64,000 nucleotides of DNA from Companilactobacillus furfuricola (GTDB taxonomy: Bacteria; Bacillota; Bacilli; Lactobacillales; Lactobacillaceae), in NCBI RefSeq assembly GCF_003946325.1, contig NZ_RHNT01000010.1, forward strand, positions 1 to 64,000, written 5' to 3'. The notes under the pieces were generated by a model. It did not search any database and was not told the DNA's origin. It saw only the letters and a list, made by a program, of their open reading frames with translations. This document shows, piece by piece, positions 24,552 through 34,308 of the stretch. The first letter of the stretch is position 1; each line of letters starts with the position of its first letter. Both the position numbers and the translations under genes were made by a program.

Positions 24552-25656
24552 TGTTCTCCTCCTTAATATAAGGGATAACTCCAAAATTTTGTTCTTGCTG
24601 GTTTATCATTTGATAAATACTATCTGCCTTTATCGCCAAGGAAGATTGTTGTGCTTGCTGCTTCCCAACCCTTGTGATCAAAGGAATATCCAATTGCTTC
24701 TTGATCGAATTGAGATATTTTTGGCCAACTTGATCAAAAGCTAAGACCTGTAAATAATCATCTGCCAAGGCAGTTTTCATTTCCTCATTTTCAACATTGA
24801 TCAAAACATACATCAACAACCGTCTAATCCTAGCTAACGTATAACGCTTAGACTTGATCAATTGACTCAATGAATCAAAAGAATCAGCTGAATAAGCGTC
24901 TTTTTTCACTTTATTTTCTAGTCCCTCCACCATTTGATAAATCAATTGTAATTCATCCAGAGATTTCGACAAAATGTTATATCTCAAATACGGGAAAAAT
25001 TTTTCCCAGGTGATTAATTGCTGTTGACTTAAATCATTTTCAACATCTTTAGGAATTGATTTATCAACCGATAAACTAGATTTACTGAGTAAATTCTTTC
25101 TAATATTTGTCGCTGAAAATCCATGCTGTGGACGTAAAATAAAATGCTCTTGAATATCAAAACCGTGCTCCATGATAGCAGCTACGTAATTGATACCTAA
25201 CAATTGATTAGGTTTATCAAAAGTGTCAATGCCGTGTTGCTTCAACGAATTATTCAAATTCTGTGCGTAATTAGTATGAAAATCTTGCGCAAACTCAAGT
25301 CTATTTTGACACATCAGTTTAGCAGCGTTTTGAAAATCCAATTCCTCCTCTGTTCCAAAAACTATATCCGTCACGCCAAGTGAATGTAAAAGTTCGACTG
25401 ACTTATTAGCAAACATGTCAGCTGGCTGAACTGCTTTGGCAAAAGGAAGCTCGATTACGAGATCAATACCGTGGTCAACTGCATTTTTCGCCCTAGTATG
25501 CTTATCAAGTATCGCAAAATCACCCCGCTGAACAAAATTACCTGACATTACGGCAATTAATACATCGGGGTGATATTTTGTATGAATTTGTTCAATAAAA
25601 TGCTGATGTCCATTGTGAAACGGATTGAATTCAGCAACAATTCCAAAAACTCTCAT
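24544..25656 (-). CDS. tmcAL: tRNA(Met) cytidine acetate ligase TmcAL
   Basis: Uses acetate and ATP to make N4-acetylcytidine at the wobble position of elongator tRNA-Met. 370 aa. The nucleotidyltransferase-type motif GIVAEFNPFHNGHQHFI at the N-terminus is followed by SGNFVQRGDFA and the KHTRAKNAVDHGIDLVIELP segment; the C-terminal half is helical with LARIRRLL. It lies between a methyltransferase gene and yceD, with short spacing or overlap on both sides, extending the yqe operon. Formerly YlbM. Confidence 0.95.
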   Translation of the reverse strand: MRVFGIVAEFNPFHNGHQHFIEQIHTKYHPDVLIAVMSGNFVQRGDFAILDKHTRAKNAVDHGIDLVIELPFAKAVQPADMFANKSVELLHSLGVTDIVFGTEEELDFQNAAKLMCQNRLEFAQDFHTNYAQNLNNSLKQHGIDTFDKPNQLLGINYVAAIMEHGFDIQEHFILRPQHGFSATNIRKNLLSKSSLSVDKSIPKDVENDLSQQQLITWEKFFPYLRYNILSKSLDELQLIYQMVEGLENKVKKDAYSADSFDSLSQLIKSKRYTLARIRRLLMYVLINVENEEMKTALADDYLQVLAFDQVGQKYLNSIKKQLDIPLITRVGKQQAQQSSLAIKADSIYQMINQQEQNFGVIPYIKEENNA

Positions 25657-25665
25657 CTTAGTCTC

Positions 25666-26394
25666 CTACTTCTCAGACTCAAAAAACCATCTATTTGAAT
25701 CTGGTTGGATACTATTCTCACCAAAATCTGCTGTTACTTGGATATTCTTGAAGCCGACGTCTTTTAATATTTGTTGATAAACATCTACCGGATAAGTTCG
25801 TTCGTGATGTATCTCGGTGTTGACTTTGTATCCATCGAACTTGTCATCGTAATTGAAAAAAGTCAATTCATGCTCGATCGAATGAGGATATTCACCTTCA
25901 AAACTGCTCCACATAAAGGCAGAATCCTCAGCCTTATGATTAAACATGTATCCTGGAAATACTTCATCCATTTGATACAACGAGTGAGCATCAAACAAAT
26001 ATTTGCCACCTTTATTTAAATGGTCGAATGCTTGTTTAAAAGCAATATAAAGTTCGTCTTCATCAGCTAAATAGCAAATTGAATCATCAAAACAAGTGAT
26101 GACGTCATACTGTCCAAAATCATACAGATCCATCATATTGCTAACTTCAAATGGAATCTTGACCTCGGCTTTTTTAGCCTTACGATCGGCAATATTCAAC
26201 ATCTCTTCTGAAAGGTCAGTTCCAGTCACTTGATAATCATTAGCTAAAAGGATGGTTAGATCTCCCGTGCCACAAGCAACATCTAATAATTTACTATTGG
26301 GCTTAGTTCTAGATTTGACGTAATCAGCCCACTTTTGATAAAGCGAATCATCCATCAACTCGCTATAAACTTCAGCAAATGAATTATAGATCAT
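25666..26394 (-). CDS. yqeM: SAM-dependent methyltransferase (YqeM-like)
   Basis: Class I methyltransferase, 242 aa, substrate unknown. SAM motif I is LLDVACGTGDLTILLA, the acidic residue ending strand 2 lies in TGTDLSEEML, and motif post-I/II is VITCFDDSICYL. Its position directly after rsfS (overlap of 11 bases) matches yqeM of B. subtilis, hence the name. The C-terminal part is rich in aromatic and acidic residues. A small-molecule or tRNA substrate is possible; I would not choose. Confidence 0.88.
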   Translation of the reverse strand: MIYNSFAEVYSELMDDSLYQKWADYVKSRTKPNSKLLDVACGTGDLTILLANDYQVTGTDLSEEMLNIADRKAKKAEVKIPFEVSNMMDLYDFGQYDVITCFDDSICYLADEDELYIAFKQAFDHLNKGGKYLFDAHSLYQMDEVFPGYMFNHKAEDSAFMWSSFEGEYPHSIEHELTFFNYDDKFDGYKVNTEIHHERTYPVDVYQQILKDVGFKNIQVTADFGENSIQPDSNRWFFESEK

Positions 26395-26749
26395 TAACTG
26401 TTACCAATTTTGAAATATCAACTGATGGAGCATCTGACCAGAGTTTTTCTAAATTGTAAAAAGCACGTTGTTCAGTCGTGAACACATGGATCACAACGTC
26501 ATGAAGGTCGATCAAGATCCACTCGGAATCTCTCTTTCCTTCGACGTGACCAATTTCAACATGGTTCTCGCCCTCTTTATCAAGGATCTCTTGAACAATG
26601 GCATCAACTTGTCTTTGTGAATTAGCATCCATAATAACGAAATAATCTGTCATGATACTAACTTTACTAATATCTAAAACTTCAATATCGTTGGCATGTT
26701 TGCTATCGGCTGCTTTCACAGCAATTTCCATAATTTCTTTTGAATTCAA
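26384..26749 (-). CDS. rsfS: Ribosome silencing factor RsfS
   Basis: Binds L14 (uL14) on the 50S subunit and blocks subunit joining when nutrients are low. 121 aa with the family's VLDISKVSIMTDYFVIMDANS and EWILIDLHDVVIHVFT segments; normal length. It sits between yqeK and the methyltransferase, with one base to yqeK and an 11-base overlap downstream, so it is co-translated within the yqe cluster. Confidence 0.97.
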   Translation of the reverse strand: MNSKEIMEIAVKAADSKHANDIEVLDISKVSIMTDYFVIMDANSQRQVDAIVQEILDKEGENHVEIGHVEGKRDSEWILIDLHDVVIHVFTTEQRAFYNLEKLWSDAPSVDISKLVTVNDL

Positions 26750-26750
26750 A

Positions 26751-27353
26751 TTATAATTCTCCCTTATCTATCCAATAATTATAACTAATAAATGTTTCAG
26801 GATAAATCTTTCTATTTTTGTCGATCAAGTGTGCAATTGAATGTTTCAGTTCAAAAGCAACTCCAGAGTTTAAAGATTTAGCAGCATATTTGCGAGCCTC
26901 ATCAATTCCTGGAAAGTCACGTTTAGGTTCAATAAAATCGGCAATAAAGACGCATTTGTCAACATTAGTCATTGAGGTTGCTCCAACTGTATGGCGACGA
27001 ATAGCATTTAAAACGTCTTCATCATAGACACCCAGTTCATCTTTGATGATCTCGGCTCCGACAATACCGTGCCAAATGGCATTTCCATAATTTAACAATT
27101 CTGGATCGAGCTGATGCTTCTTAATCGTATCAATAAATTGTGCGTCACTGCGTTCTTTAGCAAAATCGTGCAATAATCCAGCCAATCCGGCTCTTAAAAC
27201 GTCAGCTCCAAATTTCTCTGCCAATTCTTGAGCCTGCTTTTCAACTCTGAGGCAATGAGTATAGCGAAAGTCACTCATTGTCTCCTTCATCTGAGTAACC
27301 ACGGCGTCGCGGTCAAAACCTGGGATTATTTTATCGTAATCAAAGTTTGTCAT
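26751..27353 (-). CDS. yqeK: HD-domain hydrolase YqeK (Ap4A hydrolase, symmetrical)
   Basis: Hydrolyses diadenosine tetraphosphate to two ADP; 200 aa. HD-superfamily residues appear in order: His of RYTHCLRVE, HD in LLHDFAKE, His of WHGIVGAE and the later His of IRRHTVGATSM and Asp of FIADFIEPKR. The start overlaps nadD's stop by four bases, as in most Firmicutes, where nadD-yqeK-rsfS are coupled. Confidence 0.95.
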   Translation of the reverse strand: MTNFDYDKIIPGFDRDAVVTQMKETMSDFRYTHCLRVEKQAQELAEKFGADVLRAGLAGLLHDFAKERSDAQFIDTIKKHQLDPELLNYGNAIWHGIVGAEIIKDELGVYDEDVLNAIRRHTVGATSMTNVDKCVFIADFIEPKRDFPGIDEARKYAAKSLNSGVAFELKHSIAHLIDKNRKIYPETFISYNYWIDKGEL

Positions 27354-27982
27354 TGATAAAGCCCCTTGTCTTTAATGTAGTCTTCAACTGCCTTGGGAAC
27401 CAAATATTTGATCGATTTATTGGTCTTAACAGCATTTCTGATCATACTTGAACTAATTTCGAGTTCAGGAGTATTTACCCAAAGTATAGGATACTTTGAA
27501 CTTTTTTCAAAACCTTTGCGGCAGACACCGACAAAATGGACCATCTGAGTTAATTCATCGATATGAGACCACTTCGGTAAATTTTCAACCATATCTCCAC
27601 CAATAATAAAGTAAAATTCTGTATTTGGATTACACTGCTTCAAAATCTTGATAGTTTCATAAGTATAGCTGACGCCACCACGATTAACATCTGTCAGGTC
27701 CAAATCAAAGTGCATATTATCCTCGATCGCCAATTTGAGCATCTCGATCCGATCCTTGCTATCGATCGGCTCAGTCTTTTCCACTCCACGATGTGGCGGG
27801 ATCTTATCTGGCAAAAACAAGACTTTACTTAACTTTAATTGAGAATAGACTTGTTCGGCGATTACTAAGTGCCCAGTATGGACGGGATTAAAAGTTCCGC
27901 CTAAGATGCCGACGTGTCGTTTAGGATAATTAGTTTGAATTTCAGGTTTAGCTTTAGTTAAAATTTTTCCTTGTGTTCTCAT
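27350..27982 (-). CDS. nadD: Nicotinate-nucleotide adenylyltransferase
   Basis: Forms nicotinate adenine dinucleotide from NaMN and ATP in NAD synthesis. 210 aa. The nucleotidyltransferase motif is GGTFNPVHTGHLVIAEQV and the C-terminal ISSSMIR motif follows; FLPDKIPPHR is also conserved. The N-terminus has about 20 extra residues before the core, and no nearer start with a better ribosome site stands out. It is followed in coupled fashion by yqeK. Confidence 0.96.
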   Translation of the reverse strand: MRTQGKILTKAKPEIQTNYPKRHVGILGGTFNPVHTGHLVIAEQVYSQLKLSKVLFLPDKIPPHRGVEKTEPIDSKDRIEMLKLAIEDNMHFDLDLTDVNRGGVSYTYETIKILKQCNPNTEFYFIIGGDMVENLPKWSHIDELTQMVHFVGVCRKGFEKSSKYPILWVNTPELEISSSMIRNAVKTNKSIKYLVPKAVEDYIKDKGLYQ

Positions 27983-28001
27983 TATTCATCTTCACTTAAT
28001 A

Positions 28002-28316
28002 CTAAATTTTTTCAAGTTCTAAAGAATATTTACGATTCTTGATCTTAGAAGATTTCTTATACAAAATTGCTTTGGAACCAATCGTTTGGATCAATGCAAT
28101 ACCACCATCTAATTCATTGAGGGCGGCAATCAGTTGGTCTGCATTAGCCATCGTATTTTGCAAAAATGAAACCTTGATCAATTCATTTTTATTAAGTAGT
28201 TGTTGAATTTGTTTCAACAAGTTATCGCTGATACCATCACGTCCGACTTGGACTAATGGTTTCATAGTTTGCGCTTGACTGCGCAAATAGCGGTTTTGTT
28301 TGCCTTTTATTATCAT
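28002..28316 (-). CDS. yhbY: CRM-domain RNA-binding protein YhbY
   Basis: Binds the 50S ribosomal precursor. 104 aa: the CRM fold starts KQNRYLRSQAQTMKPLVQVG, with RDGISDNLL and the C-terminal basic stretch; the GKQ..YLR N-terminus is typical. It lies between yqeH and nadD; the aroD/aroE gene that separates yqeH from yhbY in some Bacilli is absent. It likely works with YqeH in ribosome assembly. Confidence 0.95.
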   Translation of the reverse strand: MIIKGKQNRYLRSQAQTMKPLVQVGRDGISDNLLKQIQQLLNKNELIKVSFLQNTMANADQLIAALNELDGGIALIQTIGSKAILYKKSSKIKNRKYSLELEKI

Positions 28317-28325
28317 ATTTTCTCC

Positions 28326-29441
28326 TTAAATAATTGCATCTCTGATCGATACACTAACGCCCTTAGGTACGAATACTCGAACTTTACAGTTAGCAGGGAT
28401 CGTGACCCATCCTAAACCGTAAATGACGATGTCTGATCGAGAATGAGAAGTAAATTCTTCTTTTTTCAGTTCAGGCAAGGTTGAAATGTCTTCCGGTGGA
28501 TTAAGGATCTCGCCAATATGCTTTTCATAAAATTGATCAGCATTCTCCGTCTTTGTCCGATGAAGCACTAATCCTTGATTGACATAGAAAACTACGTTAG
28601 ATTTCTCATCCAAAAAGTCAAATCGGGCCAACCCGGCGACAAATATTGTCTGGCCATCTCTTAATTGGAAAGTTGCTGGACGTAACGGTTTCTTGGGTGT
28701 GACTGCCTTAAGTTCTCTCTCATTGAGATAATGGGCTAATTGGTATTTATGAATGATTCCTGGCGTATCGATCAAGAAATGACCATCATCTAAAGGAATA
28801 TCGATTCGATCCAATGTTGTTCCAGGGAATCTTGAAGTTGTGATCAAGTCCTTTACATCAGAATTTTCTGAAATAATCTTATTGATCAAAGTCGACTTAC
28901 CAGTATTGGTAGTTCCGACGACATACACGTCTTGCCCATCGCGATATTTCTCGATCATCTGCATCAATTTGTCAACGTTTGCGCCAGTTTGTGCGGAAAC
29001 CATCAATTGACCGATCGATTTGATACCATTTTCTTTGCTCTTTTGTTGAAGCCAATTAAGCAATTTGTTTTGATTGACAGAGCGAGGCAGTAGATCGAGT
29101 TTGTTCCCTACTACTAAAATATTCTTATCGCCAACAAATCTTTGTAAGCCAGGAATAACACTACCTTCATAATCAAAAATGTCGACAACGTTAACGATCA
29201 AGCCTTTTTTACTAGAAATGGAATCTAGTAATTTCAAAAATTCATCGTCATCAATATTTACATCAGTGATCTCATTATAATTTCTTAATCTGAAGCATCG
29301 CTTGCACAATAATTCTTTAGAATCATCCTCCAAATATTTGTTAAGCGTTGATTGCTGGACGAAGCCTGGTTTATCCTTATCTTCTGTTTGGATCTGAGCC
29401 CCGCAGCCAATACAATATAATACTTCATCATTTTCTGTCAT
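28326..29441 (-). CDS. yqeH: Ribosome biogenesis GTPase YqeH
   Basis: Circularly permuted GTPase needed for 30S assembly. 371 aa: an N-terminal zinc finger (CIGCGAQ ... CKRCFRL), then G4 (GNKLDLLP) and G5-like SAQTG come before G1 (GTTNTGKSTL) and G3 (DTPGI), the permutation typical of YqeH/YlqF. The C-terminal domain ends in a strand-rich part. The start overlaps yqeG's end by 14 bases. Confidence 0.97.
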   Translation of the reverse strand: MTENDEVLYCIGCGAQIQTEDKDKPGFVQQSTLNKYLEDDSKELLCKRCFRLRNYNEITDVNIDDDEFLKLLDSISSKKGLIVNVVDIFDYEGSVIPGLQRFVGDKNILVVGNKLDLLPRSVNQNKLLNWLQQKSKENGIKSIGQLMVSAQTGANVDKLMQMIEKYRDGQDVYVVGTTNTGKSTLINKIISENSDVKDLITTSRFPGTTLDRIDIPLDDGHFLIDTPGIIHKYQLAHYLNERELKAVTPKKPLRPATFQLRDGQTIFVAGLARFDFLDEKSNVVFYVNQGLVLHRTKTENADQFYEKHIGEILNPPEDISTLPELKKEEFTSHSRSDIVIYGLGWVTIPANCKVRVFVPKGVSVSIRDAII

Positions 29442-29955
29442 GTAATGAATCCTTCCAATATAAATTTTTATCTTTCTTTTGTAAATATTTCAATAATGGT
29501 CTTTCAAAAAAGCGATTCACCCGAGTCTTCTTAGCATCGGTATTAACGATCGGTTTGACCAAAACTGTCTTCACTCCTGAAAGCGAACCTGCCAAGACAT
29601 CAGTAAAGATCTGATCACCCACAAACAAGATCTCATCTTTATTAATATTATTGTCTTTCAAATATTTCATGATCTCGAAAGGAAGCGGCTTTTTGGCACG
29701 GGCAACGATTCCTATTTCCAGATCAGCCACGGCTTTTTCGATCCGTTTATAACTATTGTTAGAAACGACCAATACTTCGATATTTGCCATTTTCATTATA
29801 TTAAGCCATTTTCTCAATGACAAGGTATATTCACTACTGTTCCATGGCAAAATAGTATTATCGAGATCTGTCATGATCGTCGTGATATTTAGTGCCTTTA
29901 AATCAGCGGGTTCAATGTCAGTGATCCTATTTAACATAATTGTAGGTTTAAACAT
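29428..29955 (-). CDS. yqeG: HAD-superfamily phosphatase YqeG
   Basis: HAD phosphatase, class IIIA, 175 aa; the physiological substrate is not settled. Motif I is TIMTDLDNTILPW, motif II VVSNNS, and motifs III and IV fall in RAKKPLPFE and FVGDQIFTDVLAG. It leads the yqeG-yqeH-yhbY-nadD-yqeK-rsfS-yqeM-tmcAL-yceD run, all leftward with tight spacing, and probably lies in the same transcript. The rplT terminator is just upstream. Confidence 0.93.
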   Translation of the reverse strand: MFKPTIMLNRITDIEPADLKALNITTIMTDLDNTILPWNSSEYTLSLRKWLNIMKMANIEVLVVSNNSYKRIEKAVADLEIGIVARAKKPLPFEIMKYLKDNNINKDEILFVGDQIFTDVLAGSLSGVKTVLVKPIVNTDAKKTRVNRFFERPLLKYLQKKDKNLYWKDSLHDRK

Positions 29956-29979
29956 AATCTACCTCATTCGTATACTTAG

Positions 29980-30017
29980 TAAAAAAACGTAATTTGGATT
30001 GTCCAAATTACGTTTTA
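29980..30017 (-). terminator. Terminator of infC-rpmI-rplT
   Basis: Minus-strand ACGTAATTTGG/CCAAATTACGT (11 bp, extended by A-T pairs) followed by T7, just after the rplT stop codon. Confidence 0.93.
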
Positions 30018-30021
30018 TTAA

Positions 30022-30378
30022 TTAAGCTAAAGCTTTCTTAGCTGTTTCTGCTAAACTTGTGAATGCCTTTGGATCTTGAATAGCGATTTGAGCTAACATC
30101 TTACGGTTGATGTCAACGTTTGCTAATTTCAAACCATGCATCAATTTGCTGTAGCTGATTTCGTTCATTCTTGCAGCAGCGTTGATTCTTGCGATCCATA
30201 ACTTACGGAAATCACGCTTCTTTTGACGACGATCACGGAATGCATAACGGTATGAAACCATGATTTGTGTATGAGCTGCTTTAAAAGTGATATGTTTTGA
30301 ACCACGATATCCTTTAGCTAATTTTAAAACTTTTTTACGACGTTTGCGAGTTACTGTTCCACCTTTTACACGTGGCAT
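30022..30378 (-). CDS. rplT: 50S ribosomal protein L20
   Basis: Large-subunit protein bL20 and probable translational or transcriptional autoregulator of the infC operon. 118 aa starting [20 protein letters not shown], with the [13 protein letters not shown] and [21 protein letters not shown] segments, complete. GGAGGAGTC lies upstream of the start. It is the last gene of infC-rpmI-rplT; the terminator follows directly. Confidence 0.99.
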   Translation of the reverse strand: MPRVKGGTVTRKRRKKVLKLAKGYRGSKHITFKAAHTQIMVSYRYAFRDRRQKKRDFRKLWIARINAAARMNEISYSKLMHGLKLANVDINRKMLAQIAIQDPKAFTSLAETAKKALA

Positions 30379-30410
30379 AATGACTCCTCCTTTGAATTAC
30401 GATACCTAAA

Positions 30411-30608
30411 TTAGTATGTTGCTAACATTTGTTTGATTCGTTTCATATCACTTGATGAAACTAAACCTGATTTTGCCAATTGACGACGTTGCTTCTTTGT
30501 CTTTCCGTGGAAACGGTGACTTGTGTAAGCATGACTTCTCTTCCATTCACCAGTAGCTGTCTTCTTAAATCTCTTAGCTGATGCACGGTGTGTTTTTTGT
30601 TTAGGCAT
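30411..30608 (-). CDS. rpmI: 50S ribosomal protein L35
   Basis: 65-aa protein bL35, starting [17 protein letters not shown] and carrying [17 protein letters not shown]. The ATG at 30608 is chosen because GGAGGGATTTTCA precedes it; an in-frame start at 30623 would sit on top of the infC stop. It lies between infC and rplT in the conserved order. Confidence 0.98.
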   Translation of the reverse strand: MPKQKTHRASAKRFKKTATGEWKRSHAYTSHRFHGKTKKQRRQLAKSGLVSSSDMKRIKQMLATY

Positions 30609-30622
30609 TGAAAATCCCTCCA

Positions 30623-31153
30623 CTATTTTTTCTTATTATCTTTAGAACTAATTGGATCAAGCATTAAGAACATGCTTCGGCCATCCATCTTAGGCTTTGT
30701 AGTAACATTGGCAATATCTTTTGTCTTGTCAGCTACGCGATCTAAGACTTCTTTTCCTATCTCTTTATGAGTAATTGCTCTACCCTTAAAGCGAAGAGAA
30801 ACTTTGACCTTATCGCCCTTACTCAGGAACTTACGGGCATTGTTAAGCTTTGTATTAAAGTCATTTTCTTCAATTGTTGGACTAAGTCTAACTTCCTTGA
30901 TACTTACGACCTTTTGCTTTTTACGAGCTTCACGATTTTTCTTTTGAAGTTCAAACTTATATTTACCATAGTCCATGATCCTAGCAACTGGAGGCTTTGC
31001 TCCAGGTGACATAAGAACTAAGTCCATGTTGGCTGCGTCTGCTAGACGTTGAGCCTCTGCCTTTGGTTTTACACCTACTTGATCTCCGTTTTCGTTAATC
31101 AACCGAACTTCTTTTGCACGAATTTGATCGTTTACTAATAAATCTCTTGCTAT
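30623..31153 (-). CDS. infC: Translation initiation factor IF-3, with AUA start codon
   Basis: Promotes 30S dissociation and start-codon fidelity. The conserved IF-3 N-domain must include [17 protein letters not shown], which lies upstream of the first TTG (31102). Reading upstream in frame, the only codon placed correctly behind the strong GGAGGTGACTACTC is ATA at 31151-31153, giving 176 aa. Rare AUU/AUC/AUA starts are known for infC and allow feedback by IF-3 itself. The C-domain RNA-binding part ([15 protein letters not shown]) is complete. It is the first gene of infC-rpmI-rplT, under an L20-type leader. Confidence 0.95.
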   Translation of the reverse strand: MARDLLVNDQIRAKEVRLINENGDQVGVKPKAEAQRLADAANMDLVLMSPGAKPPVARIMDYGKYKFELQKKNREARKKQKVVSIKEVRLSPTIEENDFNTKLNNARKFLSKGDKVKVSLRFKGRAITHKEIGKEVLDRVADKTKDIANVTTKPKMDGRSMFLMLDPISSKDNKKK

Positions 31154-31159
31154 GAGTAG

Positions 31160-31295
31160 TCACCTCCGAAAAATGTTCCCACTAAAAAAGTGGGGTGCAT
31201 ACGCACGCCCACTAATATAATTATCTTATACAGTATTTACCTAGAGGCACATGCATAGGTGAGAAGCGGGCGCTTCTGCTTAATCTCAACAGGTA
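31160..31295 (-). promoter_or_regulatory. L20-type leader with attenuator upstream of infC
   Basis: Transcribed from the promoter at 31299-31327, the leader has a GAAGCGcccGCTTC hairpin and other helices. These precede an AGTGGG/CCCACT stem (31189-31194/31208-31213) followed by T6, which is a terminator before the infC ribosome site. A second CCCACT...AGTGGG alternative pairing overlaps it. This matches the L20 leader class of Firmicutes, where L20 binding causes premature termination. The rest of 31154-31367 is promoter and untranscribed spacer. Confidence 0.8.
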
Positions 31296-31298
31296 TTA

Positions 31299-31327
31299 AT
31301 AATACCAGTCCATTACCGGCTTGTCAA
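31299..31327 (-). promoter_or_regulatory. Promoter of infC-rpmI-rplT
   Basis: Minus-strand TTGACA (31322-31327), 17-base spacer, TATTAT (31299-31304): a strong sigma-A promoter placed just upstream of the L20-type leader. Confidence 0.85.
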
Positions 31328-31367
31328 CAACAGTCAGTAATTAATTTACAAAATCAATTGTACAACA

Positions 31368-32168
31368 CTATTTAGTATCAAAACCAAAAATTGCATCAAT
31401 TGTTTCTAATACGCCTTCATTATTATTATCAAACTCGGTCACTTGATCTGCTGCACTTTGAGTTGAATTCTTAGCATCCTTCATAGCAAACCCTAACCCA
31501 GTCTCAGCTAGCATCTCGTCATCATTACTATTATCGCCAAAGCTTACGATCTGATCCAAACCAATATTATAGAAATCGGCCAACTTTCTCAGACCAAAAG
31601 CTTTATTAATACCCGTGGAAATAATATCAATACTTCCAAAGCCACTGGCTGTTGCATGGATCTCACCGGCAAACTTATCATTCAAGCTTTGCGTGACTTC
31701 ATCTAATTTATCATCATTCAAACTAAGATTAACTTTAAAGACATCATCATTAACATCTTTAATATCCTTAGTTAATTGATAATTGTGAATATAATACTTA
31801 TTCAAAAAAGGTTCAAATTTTTCATCCACATAAGTTGCCTTCTCACCAGACAAGATGAAGGACTGGAGATTATTTCCTAACGAAAACAAGTTATCGATAA
31901 TTTCATTGATCGTATCCGTCTTTAAATAAGATGCAAAGACCTCATCTTCCCCAGCTAAAATGTGAGCGCCATTTTCAGATACAAAGGCATCGACCGGCGA
32001 AAATTGGACCACCCGTTGCAAATGACCCAAATAATTTCCACTAGCAATGGCAAACTTAACATTTTGATCATGTAACAACTTTAACTGACGATTGAAACGA
32101 TCATGATTGTACTCGTGGTTGTCATCAAAAAAAGTCCCATCAATATCAGTAGCGATCAATTTAAACAT
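31368..32168 (-). CDS. Cof-type HAD-IIB family hydrolase
   Basis: Sugar-phosphate or flavin-phosphate phosphatase-like enzyme of the Cof/YidA family; substrate unknown. 266 aa: motif I ATDIDGTFFDDNH, motif II FAIASGN, Lys of motif III around GINKAFGLRKL, motif IV VSFGDNSNDDEML, with a C2B cap domain between. Monocistronic, between thrS and the infC operon. Confidence 0.92.
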   Translation of the reverse strand: MFKLIATDIDGTFFDDNHEYNHDRFNRQLKLLHDQNVKFAIASGNYLGHLQRVVQFSPVDAFVSENGAHILAGEDEVFASYLKTDTINEIIDNLFSLGNNLQSFILSGEKATYVDEKFEPFLNKYYIHNYQLTKDIKDVNDDVFKVNLSLNDDKLDEVTQSLNDKFAGEIHATASGFGSIDIISTGINKAFGLRKLADFYNIGLDQIVSFGDNSNDDEMLAETGLGFAMKDAKNSTQSAADQVTEFDNNNEGVLETIDAIFGFDTK

Positions 32169-32265
32169 AAAAGCACCTCAATTCATAATCCTGAAGACTA
32201 TTTTACAGATAAAAAGGATTAAAGAAAAGAAATAGCAACACAGCATCCCTGTAAACCAAATTTGT

Positions 32266-32297
32266 AAAAAAAAATCGACGCCAATGTTGGCGTCGAT
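32266..32297 (-). terminator. Terminator of thrS
   Basis: Minus-strand ATCGACGCCAA/TTGGCGTCGAT (11 bp, tiny loop) followed by T8 or T9. Confidence 0.95.
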
Positions 32298-32315
32298 CAT
32301 ATTATCAAATCAAGT

Positions 32316-34277
32316 CTAAATCTTTCTTTCTTTATCCTTGCCTTGACGTGAGAAATTACGGACATCAGCAGCAACTGAATCAACAAACATGGCTACGTAT
32401 TCTGACTCTGAATTATCCTCGCCATACTTTCTGACAGAAACTGTGGCATCAGCCATTTCATCGTCACCGACAACAGCTGTGTAAGGGATCTTCATTGTTT
32501 GAGCATCACGGATCTTGTAACCCATCTTCTCATCACGATCATCGATCGTAGCACGAATATTCTTCTTACGTAGTTCAGATAGTAAGTTTTCAGCGTAGTT
32601 CTTATGGATCTCATTATTGACAGGAATGATTCTAACTTGTGTAGGAGCCAACCATGTTGGGAAAGCACCTTTATAAATTTCGATCAAGTAAGCAATAAAT
32701 CTTTCCATTGTTGAAACGATACCACGGTGGATCATGACTGGTCTGTGATCTTCACCATCAGAACCAACATATGTCAACTTGAACTTCTCTGGTTGCATGA
32801 AGTCTAATTGGATAGTTGATAATGTTTCATCGTTACCTAAAGCAGTCTTTGTTTGCACATCTAGTTTAGGACCGTAGAATGCAGCTTCACCTTCTGCTTC
32901 ATAGTAATCCAAACCAAGATCATCCATAGCAGCTTTTAACATTGATTGTGACTTGTTCCACATCTCGTCATCATCAAAGTATTTCTCAGTATTAGCTGGA
33001 TCACGGTAACTCAATCTGAATGTGTAGTCTGTGATATCAAAGTCAGCATAAACTTCCATCATCAATTGAAGTGTACGTTTGAATTCTTCTTGGATTTGAT
33101 CAAGAGCAACGAATGTGTGACCATCGTTCAATGTCATTTCACGCACACGTTGTAATCCACTCAAAGCACCTGACTTTTCATATCTGTGCATCATACCTAA
33201 TTCAGCAATTCTGACAGGCAATTCACGATATGAACGTGTGTGGTGCTTGTAAATTTGAATATGTGAAGGACAGTTCATTGGACGAAGTTCAAGCATTTCA
33301 CCATCACCCATGTCCATTGGTGGGAACATGTCTTCACGATAGTGCTCCCAGTGACCTGAAGTCTTATAAGCATTCAAGTTCATCAAAATTGGAGTATATA
33401 CGTGTTGATAACCCCAAGCAACTTCCTTATCAATGATATATCTTTCGATAACACGACGGATCGTTGCACCGTTTGGCATCCAGTATGGAAGACCTGCACC
33501 GACTTCTGGGTCAACGAAGAACAAATCAAGCTCACGACCGATCGTTCTATGGTCACGTTCCTTGATCTCTGCACGACGCTTCATATCGGCATCAAGATCA
33601 TCTTGCTTAAAGAAGGCTGTTCCGTAAATTCTTTGAAGCATTGGGTTACTTGACTTACCTTGCCAGTATGCACCAGCAACCGACAATAGCTTAAAGTGCT
33701 TCAAATTCTTGATGTTTGGTAAAACAGCATCGTATCCAAAATCGATAAAATCATCGATCTTATAAACAGGGATTTGGACAGAATCGATTGCACCGATCAA
33801 TGATGATTTGTATGGATCATCTTTGAACATTTCAACTAATTCTGACTTGTCCATCATCGTTCTTTCAACTTTGTCATTCTTCTTGATCAACTTATTCATC
33901 AATTCAGCAATTGAATCTAATTCATCAACTGTGATTTGATCAGCATCATCAGTATCAACATAAAAACCATCATCATTTGCTTGTTTTTCACCAAAATGAA
34001 GATCAGCTTTGAATTGTTTAGCTGCAGCACTAAATACTAAGCTAGCAGTATTTCTCAACACCTTGAGAGAATCAGCGTCATCTTTACCGGTAATGATCTC
34101 GATCTTACCATCTTGTTTAATAGGTCTTTCAACATCGATCAATGTATCGTTCAATTTACCTGCGATAGCATTTTTACCTAAAGATGTGCTGATTGACTTC
34201 GCAACATCCAAAGTAGTTGTGCCTTGATCAAACTCCTTAACTGTTCCGTCTGGGAATGTTAATTTGATTTCTGACAT
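32316..34277 (-). CDS. thrS: Threonine--tRNA ligase
   Basis: Charges tRNA-Thr. 653 aa: the N-terminal TGS domain (1-62), the N2 editing domain carrying [15 protein letters not shown], the class II catalytic core with the zinc Cys in RPMNCPSHI and motif 3 [13 protein letters not shown], and a C-terminal anticodon-binding domain (VRIIPVNNE). The metal His residues typical of the N2 site (HxxxH) are represented only in part: LHFGEK keeps one His and the second His position is changed, which could weaken Ser-tRNA editing. It is controlled by a T-box. Confidence 0.97.
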   Translation of the reverse strand: MSEIKLTFPDGTVKEFDQGTTTLDVAKSISTSLGKNAIAGKLNDTLIDVERPIKQDGKIEIITGKDDADSLKVLRNTASLVFSAAAKQFKADLHFGEKQANDDGFYVDTDDADQITVDELDSIAELMNKLIKKNDKVERTMMDKSELVEMFKDDPYKSSLIGAIDSVQIPVYKIDDFIDFGYDAVLPNIKNLKHFKLLSVAGAYWQGKSSNPMLQRIYGTAFFKQDDLDADMKRRAEIKERDHRTIGRELDLFFVDPEVGAGLPYWMPNGATIRRVIERYIIDKEVAWGYQHVYTPILMNLNAYKTSGHWEHYREDMFPPMDMGDGEMLELRPMNCPSHIQIYKHHTRSYRELPVRIAELGMMHRYEKSGALSGLQRVREMTLNDGHTFVALDQIQEEFKRTLQLMMEVYADFDITDYTFRLSYRDPANTEKYFDDDEMWNKSQSMLKAAMDDLGLDYYEAEGEAAFYGPKLDVQTKTALGNDETLSTIQLDFMQPEKFKLTYVGSDGEDHRPVMIHRGIVSTMERFIAYLIEIYKGAFPTWLAPTQVRIIPVNNEIHKNYAENLLSELRKKNIRATIDDRDEKMGYKIRDAQTMKIPYTAVVGDDEMADATVSVRKYGEDNSESEYVAMFVDSVAADVRNFSRQGKDKERKI

Positions 34278-34308
34278 AATACACGTAACCTCCTAAAATT
34301 TGGACAAC

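Noticed and set aside
32316-34277. Long antisense frames within thrS, polA and dnaB
   Set aside because: They lie wholly inside well-supported genes, lack ribosome sites and show no recognisable protein features.
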